64,000 nucleotides of DNA from Ostreococcus mediterraneus. Lineage: Eukaryota; Chlorophyta; Mamiellophyceae; Mamiellales; Bathycoccaceae. The notes under the pieces are model-generated. The model did no database searches, had not been told where the DNA came from, and worked only from the letters and a program-made list of their open reading frames with translations. The stretch is from NCBI GenBank assembly GCA_012295225.1, contig WMKK01000019.1:248001-312000 (forward strand), given 5' to 3'. The position numbers were made by a program, and so were the translations under genes. This document shows, piece after piece, positions 59,401-64,000 of this stretch (positions are counted from its first letter, which is position 1; each line of letters opens with the position of its first letter).

Positions 59401-62400
59401 TTTACTACCGCCGTGGTGTTGACGCTGAAAAAGACGAGATGATAGCATCGACGTTGTCGCGATGTGTGTCGCGCTCGCAAAGCCGACGGCGACGACGCTG
59501 TTCAACGCTTTCGCCGCGAGCGCGGCGGAATCACCCATACACGACGAATGACGCTGCTGATAGAACGTCTCAACTGATATGGGTACGCGCGCTTCCGTCA
59601 TCGTCGTCGTCGAAATCATGAACGCACCGAGTTGCATCGCCGCGTCTACGAGCGCCACATGTCCCGCGTCGGCGTTTGGGCGCGAATCCCGCGCCCGCGC
59701 GGCGCACAATCGCGGTCGACGACTCGGTTCACATGCAGTCGCCGGCGCTGGCGTGCGCCTTGACCCACCCGACGCTGTGTTCGACGACACCACGTGACGC
59801 ATCTGACGCACGTCGCAAGACATGCGCTTGACGCCATCAGACGTGCGCGCGCTGACGGCGCCAAGCCGCGCCGAGACGCCAACGTCAAATTCAGACACAC
59901 CGGTTGCGCGTAGAAACAACACCGCGTGCACGCACATGTGTCGAACGCACGCATCAGTGCTAGATACTAGTAACGTTGATGCGGCGACACCGTGGGCGAT
60001 GTCAGCGAACGCTGCGGCGCCGAATGCCGGCGCGCCCGCGAGGCGGTAATCCAAACGATGTCTTCGAGCGTCGACGCGCGTACGAAACGTCACGATGCCA
60101 GCAAAAGTCGTCTCAACGTATCGATGGATGAACGCATGCGAGGGTGGTGGCACAGAACACCAGTGCGCTGCGTCGAACAGAAAGCGTCGACGCGGCAGTG
60201 CGAATGCTGATACAACTGACGATGATGATGATGATTTCACGGCGCCGACGGCGTTTGTACCCGACATGCCAAACGCGCTCACGCCCGCGACGCGCGCGAC
60301 GACGACGGATGCATCACCAGATGACGACGTCAGCGCACATCCCGCAGGTTGTCTAGGCATCGCCGCACGCGCGGGAACGTCACGAATATACTGATTCAAC
60401 GCCACCAAATGTGAAATGTGAACATCCCGTCGCTCCGCGACGCTCGCGAGCGCCGCAAGCGCTCCGACAATCCCCGCCGCACCTTCGCCGTGTCCGAGCG
60501 TCGACTTCACCGACATCACCGTCATCGCATTCACGCGCGCATCAAGCGCCTCGAAAAGCGCGCTGAATTCCAAAGGATCACCCAACGGTGTCCCCGTGCC
60601 GTGGAGCGTATATTGCCGCGGAGCCGAATGCGGCTCGACGTCCGCCGTCATCGCCTCTGTCACGCACGCACTCTGCGCGCTCCCACGCGGTGCCGTCAGC
60701 GCGCTCGATCGCGCGTCTTGATTCACACAGACGCGTGTGATACAAATGGATGATTCCGTGTCGCGCTTGTCGAGCAGGCATTGCGCGCAAGCTTCGGCGC
60801 GCCCGTATCCATCCGCGCCGACGTCAAGCGTCTTGCATCGTCCATCCGGGGACAACGCGCCCAATCGGTAAATGATACCCATCGTTCGCGCACTGATGAG
60901 CGCGTTCACGCCTCCACACACCGCTTGCGTCGTGTGGGATATTCCGATGATGGCGTCGATGCCGAGCGCGCAGGCGACGAGAGAGCTCGAGCACGCGGTG
61001 TCGACGCCGACGGCGGGACCGGCGGCGTTGGCCACGTAGGCGACGCGGCCAGTCAAAAACGCTAAACCAGAACCGAGTCCAATCGATGCGCTGGGGGCGG
61101 CAACGACGCACGGACACGCCGCGAGCGTTGCGGCGTAGTCGTCGTTCCACATGCAACCGATGAAGACGCCGGAGCTCGGGCCGGGGGACATTGAAAGCGC
61201 GTGCCGGAGCGTGAGGCGATGCTGCGGGTCGACGTACGCGGCTTCGCTCGGCGCGAGTTCATTCGCGACAATGTCGTCGACATCCATGGGCATGATGCGC
61301 GAAGCGAACCGAACGGGAATGGATGTCGTCATCGCCGTCGTCGTGGGGCATTCGACGTCGAAACGACCATCGAGGGTTTGCGCGGCGTCGCCAGCCCGAC
61401 GGATGTACGACTCGAAATCGTCCACTCGACCCGGACACGACATGGATGTGCGTATCACGGCGACATGTCCTGCGCGTACGCGGGCATGGATCGTCATCGG
61501 TGGTTGATCCACGACTGTCGCCGTCGTCGTCGTCGCGGCTTGGATGAATTCAGTCACGCCGCGAACGCAGACTCGATCAAAAGCCACCGTCGTCGGGACG
61601 TCGATGTGAAATCGTTCGCCCAGCGCGCGCGCGAACGCCACGGCGTGCGTCGAACGCATGCCAAGGGACATGAGCGGTGCGTCGGTGTCAATGATGACGT
61701 CATTTGACCATCCCGTGGCGTCGCGAAGCGCTCGATCGACGCCGCGCGCGATGTCTTCGCTATCTCGCGGAGCACCGACGCCAGAACCGGAACCAGAATC
61801 CAACCGAAGTTTCGATTTGATCACCTTTCCGAGCGATGTTTTCGGGAGCGCGTCGACAAACATCACATCGTGTGGAACCTTGAACCGAGAGAGACGCGCG
61901 GCGATGAAATCAATCAACGTCTGGGCGTCCACGCGCGGCGAGACGTCGCGAACCACTACGGCGCAGCGTGGAATCTCACCCATGAGCGCGTCTGGCGCCG
62001 CGAACACTGCGCATTCAACCACGTCGGGGTGTTCGAGCACGACGCGTTCGACCTCGCTTCCGTATACGGTTTCGCCACCGACGTGTATGACATCCTTGAC
62101 GCGGTCGACGATGCGTAACGATCCCTTGGCGTTCACCGCGGCGACGTCCCCGGTGCGATGCCATTCGTCTACGTCAAAGTCATCCAGGTCGCGTACGACG
62201 GTTGGTCCTCGCACGATGACCTCACCGGATTCGGTGTCATCGAACGCCACCGATTGCATCGACGAGAAGTCTTTTACCACAGCCACGTCGAAGAGCGGCA
62301 TCGACCACCCGGCGCGGCTGCGCGACTCGACATCCTCCTCGGCGTCGGCGTCGGCGTCGACATCGGCGACCCGTCGCAGCGTCGAGCACATCTTCCCGCA

Positions 62401-63711
62401 TGCCTCAGTGCATCCGTAATCCACAAAGAGCACCGCACGCGGACACGCGCGAGTAAACGCGCGAATCAAGGGCGCTGAAACGCGTGAGCCACCGCAGGAC
62501 ACCATGCGTAACGTCGGCGCGCAGTGTTCCGCAAAGGCGGCGACATCCGCGAGCGTCATCGAGAGGTGCGTCGGGGCGAGCTGCGTAAACGTCACTCCGT
62601 GCGCCGCGATCGTCTGCAGCGTCGCGCGTGCGTCGAAATGACCGTGTTGAGTGATGATGATGACTTGTTTCACGCCTTCGACGAGCACGCACGGGAACGT
62701 CGCGGAGGCGCCCATGGCGTGGTGCATGGGCGCCACGTGCAGCGCCACGTCCTCAAATGGCTTGAATTCGCAATACTCGGCGAAAGATCTCGCGTGGAGC
62801 GCCACCTGCCGTTGGGTGTGCGTGATGAGCTTACACTCACCCGTGGTGCCTGATGTGAACATGCATTGGAAGTCGCACTCGAGGAGTTGGTGGTTTGTCA
62901 TCGATGGACGCCAGCGCAACGCGTCGCCGCCGCCGCGAGCCAACAGACGCAACGGGTCTTCGTCAGCGTCTAAATCGGATGAATCGCCGGTGACGACGTA
63001 GTCGTCGCCACAAGCGCTCACGGTGAGATCTAATGCGAATCGAGAACACGCGACGTGGTGGTGCATGAATGCACGCACGTCTGGTCGATCATATGAAGGT
63101 AACGAAGACGTCACGGACAAGGCGCCCGAGCGATGGTACATCACCGCCGGAGGCGCAAAGGACACGTCATCGAGCGACGTGTCATCGTTCGCGATGGATG
63201 CGATGTGATACTGCGCGTAGAGTGCATCACCGATGACATTTGCGAACGCATCGTTGGCGATGATGACGCGAGGTGACGCCGTAGACGTCGTCGAAATGGC
63301 TGCCAGTGCCGATTGAAATTCACTCGCCGTCGATGCCGGATTGGCGTGGGCGCAGCGCGCGCCCAACCCTGCGCATGCATGCGTCGCCACGATGTACGCC
63401 GCGCTGTTTTCGAGCATGAGAATAACATTTGAACCTTTCGTGACGCCATACGAGCGTTCGAGCTCGTACGCGAGAGTCTTAGCTTCAAAGAGTATCGCTC
63501 CGGCGGAGTACTCGACGACGCTCGGCTCGACGCCTCGGTCGTCGCCGTAGACGACATCGACGATAGCAATAACGTCACGGCTCGCCGCGCTCGAGCACGA
63601 TGCGTTCAGGGCATACCACGGAGATTGTAATTCGCCAAACTCCGCGCCGTCAGCGACGGATGTCGCGTTGACGGACGCTTTGGGGATGAGCCGGTCGGGA
63701 CGCGGAGGCAT
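47470..63711 (-). CDS. giant modular type I polyketide synthase, no AT seen, membrane-tailed
   Basis: One intronless gene of about 5,413 codons. Order of domains with approximate genomic spans: AMP-binding ligase 63530-61810 (TSGTTG, YGCTE, TGD, LGK); ACP1 61765-61535; KS1 61470-60235 (Cys907); DH1 about 60210-59400; KR1 58960-58250; ACP2 58140-57900; KS2 57710-56490 (Cys2126); DH2 56430-55700; KR2 55170-54480; ACP3 54360-54150; KS3 54010-52785 (Cys3380); DH3 52735-51970; KR3 51365-50680; ACP4 50590-50365 and ACP5 50285-50060; KS4 49930-48720 (Cys4746); DH4 48660-48000; ACP6 47880-47670; hydrophobic tail 47550-47473. All KS domains have DTACSSS, HGTGT and a GHxE histidine. KR1-3 keep Lys, Ser and Tyr. 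I see no acyltransferase (GHSxG), enoylreductase or thioesterase. Giant type I PKSs are reported from Ostreococcus; this product is unknown. The ATG at 63711 is the first in frame. Confidence 0.95.
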   Translation of the reverse strand: MPPRPDRLIPKASVNATSVADGAEFGELQSPWYALNASCSSAASRDVIAIVDVVYGDDRGVEPSVVEYSAGAILFEAKTLAYELERSYGVTKGSNVILMLENSAAYIVATHACAGLGARCAHANPASTASEFQSALAAISTTSTASPRVIIANDAFANVIGDALYAQYHIASIANDDTSLDDVSFAPPAVMYHRSGALSVTSSLPSYDRPDVRAFMHHHVACSRFALDLTVSACGDDYVVTGDSSDLDADEDPLRLLARGGGDALRWRPSMTNHQLLECDFQCMFTSGTTGECKLITHTQRQVALHARSFAEYCEFKPFEDVALHVAPMHHAMGASATFPCVLVEGVKQVIIITQHGHFDARATLQTIAAHGVTFTQLAPTHLSMTLADVAAFAEHCAPTLRMVSCGGSRVSAPLIRAFTRACPRAVLFVDYGCTEACGKMCSTLRRVADVDADADAEEDVESRSRAGWSMPLFDVAVVKDFSSMQSVAFDDTESGEVIVRGPTVVRDLDDFDVDEWHRTGDVAAVNAKGSLRIVDRVKDVIHVGGETVYGSEVERVVLEHPDVVECAVFAAPDALMGEIPRCAVVVRDVSPRVDAQTLIDFIAARLSRFKVPHDVMFVDALPKTSLGKVIKSKLRLDSGSGSGVGAPRDSEDIARGVDRALRDATGWSNDVIIDTDAPLMSLGMRSTHAVAFARALGERFHIDVPTTVAFDRVCVRGVTEFIQAATTTTATVVDQPPMTIHARVRAGHVAVIRTSMSCPGRVDDFESYIRRAGDAAQTLDGRFDVECPTTTAMTTSIPVRFASRIMPMDVDDIVANELAPSEAAYVDPQHRLTLRHALSMSPGPSSGVFIGCMWNDDYAATLAACPCVVAAPSASIGLGSGLAFLTGRVAYVANAAGPAVGVDTACSSSLVACALGIDAIIGISHTTQAVCGGVNALISARTMGIIYRLGALSPDGRCKTLDVGADGYGRAEACAQCLLDKRDTESSICITRVCVNQDARSSALTAPRGSAQSACVTEAMTADVEPHSAPRQYTLHGTGTPLGDPLEFSALFEALDARVNAMTVMSVKSTLGHGEGAAGIVGALAALASVAERRDVHISHLVALNQYIRDVPARAAMPRQPAGCALTSSSGDASVVVARVAGVSAFGMSGTNAVGAVKSSSSSSVVSAFALPRRRFLFDAAHWCSVPPPSHAFIHRYVETTFAGIVTFRTRVDARRHRLDYRLAGAPAFGAAAFADIAHGVAASTLLVSSTDACVRHMCVHAVLFLRATGVSEFDVGVSARLGAVSARTSDGVKRMSCDVRQMRHVVSSNTASGGSRRTPAPATACEPSRRPRLCAARARDSRPNADAGHVALVDAAMQLGAFMISTTTMTEARVPISVETFYQQRHSSCMGDSAALAAKALNSVVAVGFASATHIATTSMLSSRLFQRQHHGGSKSKHMIYEHQRVALCALRSSSRSKVSSSSVARLRLLERRSASSPPLVAAALNAVQCSTCDDSLQACIAFETMTEGARGGGLRAMARTVALEHRPLRRRVCSYSVSANASRGDVGVAIRDDASLHEFDVCARVVCEPRLVRGTVTGRRRDPRGRVLVIFGGVGGVGLETARRANDDAVVLLASRRGRSFELNPSKLCVASVSICSCDVASVDEVKDCLSYVSCAAASPNVDVAHASGALRDNMLQFQRASSVSTVFAMKSAGFLSLMHPCATLLRPCAVLACSSIASTLGSAGQANYAAANGVVDTLALEKRAQGLVVTSAQFGAWSRVGMTSRASSVIHRAERLGLGSIDPEDGVRVVFDILRACEPGASVVVVCPFDVRVVCKYFPADLTTLFNTFAGVSQAPSSTSSSAFAGRHGIGKVATDIDDIRARVASAVRAVINTSSISLSSIDVDAPLVASGLDSLAANELKSELDGAFGFHTPATLAYDFPTIRTLSEYIASQLAPSSSAPQTHSSMSSSSLSSSHMPSGALAEITNTNLACAGSSSAIAASSTDVDGASRAPRSRWNHDFVIDTDAVRAFIPYFAGFVDHSVTLFDAEVFGIPPVEALIMCPQMRGVLEGALIVGNDNAARDVGVYVGVTQSNYKSDIVHPFWGQFHQTMGTGSLPSVAAGRVNFMFDYAGPSLAIDTACSSSLVAVSFAFDALRANVVSYALVCGTHLMVSANGAVDRRVANLLSMDGRCKTFDADADGFAQSEACGVVGARVAMGHGRNRRRIDVGAVDRRLQSRGESSHDMLIAIVGNSVNQDGRSSALTAPNGPAQQAALRMALFVASRDGFEHGVSTHGTGTALGDPIEVGAIVAVASDMSAHGVVLEATKSQCGHSETAAGVVALVKTVCALARRRRDAVVHLRRVNHHVSSITTWRRTSAMVSIPRQSTQYLRHHETQSRTASCGISAFAFQGTNAHVVVVAAAATVVNAATSSTTRTSVLLSKSRFWPLPNVYPHVHALESFTKDAVVTMKTTFVGAVHPRDDAHMLDHIVNGSAIYPGAGYQELAAAIPKILGNSNDSGGAVISNSMIPAPMVMSTDSRTLVDVVVFGARAVVVKSTTNSATHMRCGIQRTYVVRQHTTLVCPRLVMADRRASACARISRRDEHLSYDVHPAALDCALQLAAAIDNARNDGVVKVPVGVRAYKSSSLSSSSSLMVAALRGVHHTLEDVNVADVEVKIMASRSTGANKRPKSSKRDFMYEVGEFAVRSTHRVGRCQGVYTMALASADDFDAARTRRDSACALISVWQSANARVSSISLQTTSRSASEDAVRAIIRSISQEAPSVAFASARLSVEDFAFVDDSVRPAFVKGAAYQCDAITLVMREHRLRLASPPKAPYIRRNYAPSIVKAKLRSGFGFGFHSDADSAILITGGLGAVGLEVTHVCERRGVRVEITSRTGRAMNFAHRTGDVRAFKCDDRLSLRASDAVFPRGAPIRIVHAAGSIRDALVHNQSVYTVCDVIASKSLASIHDGAAPASHPLASTMLCSSIAALTGNPGQTNYAYANALLDANARRHRREGKPFASAQFGGWSDIGMAARDASIARRLERIGAGALTPEEGISVILKVVFHGAYQVRDFVVSPFQWSRVDASALPAFYVFGDVIAASEEDTRRRIESSTSRATDARATNISSTTAEDVTRTVESIVQSLVGNRVPNDAPLMDAGLDSQAANELKTELDAAFGLDVPATAAYDFPTISALSAYVASRIAPAPMTSTITFGTTGLVASGDADYMNVVADIVGADLLVPVHSGDGVSRVPSHRWDNQWYVESVALLIPSFAAFVSAYDVFDDDVFSLARAEALLMDVQQRSILEGVLACRLGASCGPLVEDGLDAALDGVVASTGVYVAISAMQYQNEVLDRYWPNQTSPYIATGNTLSVAAGRVSYIFGLRGPCASMDTACSSSIVATHFTMEGLRHRDCASAVIAGVISILGPGVSAIFFSSGMLSQSGRCKTLDAEADGYVRGEARGVFVVDAADSADESHATRAGVAIIGSSMNQDGRSSSLTAPHGPSQSVSLRLALRAARVRGTDVDKLQMHGTGTPLGDPIEVGATIAVLAACGRSRDDAVGVFPLTLEAHKSHIGHTETASGMVALAQPLATLASGVVETILHLRAMNPHIATIARTSALRREASAPRQRAARVASHAGVSSFAFQGTNANAIQRVICHSKRVPRARPMLRRQRFWPLPILHPHVHCFRNLDDVAAHRGQRDELRMLARVDGRLHAHVLDHRVLDAALYPGAGFQEIASAVARIFAASREDFAVVHSTVAVPLHMRAKMNIDFEASAFPESGETRIRSAGATTTYMRCSTRRILYDVDFSASVHRHCHHATMLPSRTREPPMMACAKIASPESHAYLDYWIHPACLDNALQCGAVMSAGSPSSSPSSEDVKVPVGVDAYAARAIPTHARMLYASASPSHYLLHNSAAVVGLRVKSMRRGAQKMASNSGERSMAYTVKCFAVNTTVNTTLVETYNQDATTPALALSTRRRRGVASASCSRAFSAALATLHVAPKPLLHALNAQALTPDVLGDGLHGLNRTAAQEFRHSKATGTRTSANSAKRRRADVPAGSSPVAPGVISTHIAGDAHETLEIGGTTYERRLRPLATSARDDMNMCARRSSSSMFARVKSHVMHGNDIDVPARVTLISGGLGAIGMEYARYVDGRRSRVHALSRAGRSREFDGFGFNHVIAHKCDASHANDILSVSWRDIDDVVHAAGVLRDALMRKQNAHSMFAVVGSKVDSWTRMRSRLAQCAPHKIVLCSSISALSGSAGQANYTAANATLDGDALAARRLGNSQSSMAWGAWLNAGMADASVLSRVDAMGFGIVTPERGMRALERVMSRVDVANVVATPFDFVKLARAMSTSAPRIYTGMLPKITATSKTRRVAVGRTKGTGSRRQHSIGDIRTKVAAIVSGIVGRDVSKDEPLMDAGLDSIGGAELQKNIEDEFSIELPATAAFDYPTVSALSDFVASQIGDDGGGDGGDEDECVVGGAGAARSGLSIDDVRQRVLAIASGVIGREIGTSEPLVDAGIDSLSGQEMKSQVEDEFGIELPATAAFDYPTVDALSDYVASEIGARTSGVADIRTISHAVAAAAAQKSVVARAYSLRAPQPPDADGIRRVPLHRWDMDRYQQGIQEYMLSRVTGYNLHIPCFGGFLARYEYFDAKAFSISSLEALYMDVQQRSLLEGVARAMFKSDGIGNDALESTATSLPSGVYVGIASCDYADELLRAYVPVLHPFLVSGTSLNVAAGRISYTFNFRGPSMSVDTACSSSLVTTHLSFIALRGGETSSAVSCGVQALLSAHITGVFHSSGMLADDGRCKTLDADADGYVRGEARGVLALEAVGATAMGKICDVVIAGTAVNQDGRSSALTAPNGPSQKVVMREALTLAAVTGAAIDKLHMHGTGTPLGDPIEFGAALPVLERVDPTQPAPAFEASKSAVGHTETAAGIIAILASIASLPQSTVNRIMHLKFLNPHCQSLAAAAKTNGTSAPRQSFGRAASLAQASGFAFQGTNANAVARVSLTNARTSHTGGELLFHRERFYPLPHLFPHLHTFNGLDDFGALTRFCALVDTRVHGHMLDNYRVFPVGALLELASATMRIMGISEHALRDVHVFTPLVLFTKSNTEFEVCVSNAGGDVVIQSNGGQDVHMTCAFDRFLNNCARDAPLRGGLWGLAEPSRGDVVRARVRPSERHEHFEYNVNPMCIESALTLRAALERSSEAHFVCASCVRYSTPEHASTASHGLAEVTARESAYAMRSTTMHAPMFRPLRSATSRAVVESARAAGIPKTRRHIPPAKTLDEIQGGVRRMCATIVGTLVEPDAPLTDCGIDSLGAAELRSAIQHEFAVVLPVAVAFECPTTNALGAFVHKELSAARAEAIKLRDRERHARARKRIVATSWRSIAETIYDTLTLRDVIVAVLAYLVYVTLARIESL
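47473..47550 (-). other. C-terminal hydrophobic tail of the PKS
   Basis: The last 26 residues contain VIVAVLAYLVYVTLA flanked by charged residues, directly after the final ACP and a short basic linker. This is the form of a tail anchor. A releasing thioesterase or reductase would normally sit here. Confidence 0.7.
61810..63530 (-). other. PKS loading domain: AMP-binding acyl ligase
   Basis: The N-terminal domain of the PKS is an adenylate-forming ligase of the acyl-CoA synthetase / fatty acyl-AMP ligase fold. Core motifs are seen in order: FTSGTTGECKL, VDYGCTEACG, EWHRTGDV and LPKTSLGKVIKSK. It should activate a carboxylic acid, probably a fatty acid, and hand it to the adjoining ACP1 as starter. 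The ACP1 serine sits in LGMRS rather than the usual GLDS. Confidence 0.85.
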
Positions 63712-64000
63712 ATGGACCGACACACAGAAAGGATGTATCACCACGCGCGGTGCAACGACGCGAACGCGAACGCGAACGCAGTGAGCGATACGAAGAGGTG
63801 AAAGACAGCGCGTCGCGCTCGCACGAACGAATCGAACGGTGCGCGAGGAAGTGAATGAGGAGACACATAGGTCATGTGACGCGTAGTAGGTCACATGACG
63901 CTCGGTAACAACGAATCGCGCGTGGGAAGATATAATGTATGGTAGTATGGTGTATTAAACAAACAACGGCTAGCGACGACGATGGGAAGAAAACTTTGTT
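63712..64000. promoter_or_regulatory. upstream region of the PKS to window end
   Basis: This holds the PKS 5' region. It contains a GCGAACGCGAACGCGAACGCA tandem run (about 63760-63780), the inverted repeat described separately, and an AT-rich patch GATATAATGTATGG near 63930. The PKS frame stays open here from a non-ATG codon at 63894, but the composition is not protein-like. No other gene is seen. Confidence 0.45.
63871..63899. promoter_or_regulatory. inverted repeat upstream of the PKS
   Basis: Two 10-base arms, GTCATGTGAC (63871-63880) and GTCACATGAC (63890-63899), are exact reverse complements separated by 9 bases. They lie 160-188 bp upstream of the PKS ATG. Each arm holds the E-box-like CACATG/CATGTG. 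It is a plausible operator for a dimeric bHLH or bZIP factor. Confidence 0.5.

Noticed and set aside
50480-62500. Many 100-250 codon plus-strand frames opposite the PKS
   Set aside because: They follow from the GC-rich codon use of the real gene on the other strand. None has a recognisable domain or continues beyond the PKS.
63712-63894. 61-codon upstream extension of the PKS
   Set aside because: It starts at a non-ATG codon inside the inverted repeat, and its composition is Arg/Val/Ser-rich without similarity to the ligase domain.
1-64000. Transposons, viral remnants, CRISPR arrays, rRNA or tRNA genes
   Set aside because: I saw no transposase, reverse transcriptase, integrase, capsid-like frame, long terminal or inverted repeats, spaced identical repeats, or convincing tRNA fold. 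A tRNAscan and Rfam run would settle the RNA part.

Overview
The window looks like nuclear DNA of a picoplanktonic green alga of the Mamiellales, most likely Ostreococcus. This rests on the very compact layout, GC-rich coding sequence, mostly intronless genes, a few short GT-AG introns, plastid and mitochondrial targeting peptides, plant-type telo-boxes (AAACCCTA) near translation genes, and a giant multimodular type I polyketide synthase of the kind reported from Ostreococcus genomes. The species call is an inference; no rRNA or marker gene settles it.

I support 28 protein genes. 1-11 kb: an SDR reductase and PPDK are divergent, then cytosolic ribosomal protein eL15 (two introns), an unusual 2.4 kb stretch with no recognisable gene, the PSII assembly factor MET1/TEF30, and a cyanobacterial-type tocopherol/MPBQ methyltransferase. 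11-17.9 kb: a COQ11-like reductase divergent from a probable mitochondrial beta-ketoacyl-ACP synthase, AMP deaminase (one intron resolved here), and a membrane protein with proline-rich repeats. 17.9-27 kb: six genes in a row on the minus strand (EF-hand mitochondrial carrier, sulfotransferase, mS23-like protein, mannose-6-phosphate isomerase, patatin-like lipase, plastid ribosomal protein uL3c). 27-35 kb: beta-amylase, a GNAT and a SET-domain methyltransferase sharing a 33 bp divergent promoter, a WW-domain protein, and a thylakoid-lumen protein. 35-47 kb: organellar glycyl-tRNA synthetase (alpha-beta fusion), a RelA/SpoT homologue that looks synthetase-only, a coiled-coil protein, a secreted proline-rich protein, a signal-peptide-bearing inorganic pyrophosphatase, plastid bL9 (one intron) and an F-box-like protein.

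47.5-63.7 kb is one uninterrupted minus-strand gene of about 5,413 codons. It encodes an assembly-line PKS: CoA-ligase-like loading domain and ACP, then KS-DH-KR-ACP, KS-DH-KR-ACP, KS-DH-KR-ACP-ACP, KS-DH-ACP, ending in a hydrophobic C-terminal helix. No acyltransferase, enoylreductase or thioesterase could be seen. Catalytic residues let the degree of reduction at each module be predicted.

Many of the other genes serve the plastid or mitochondrion (PPDK, MET1, methyltransferase, mtKAS, uL3c, bL9c, GlyRS, RSH). No mobile element, virus-derived sequence, CRISPR array, rRNA or tRNA was found.
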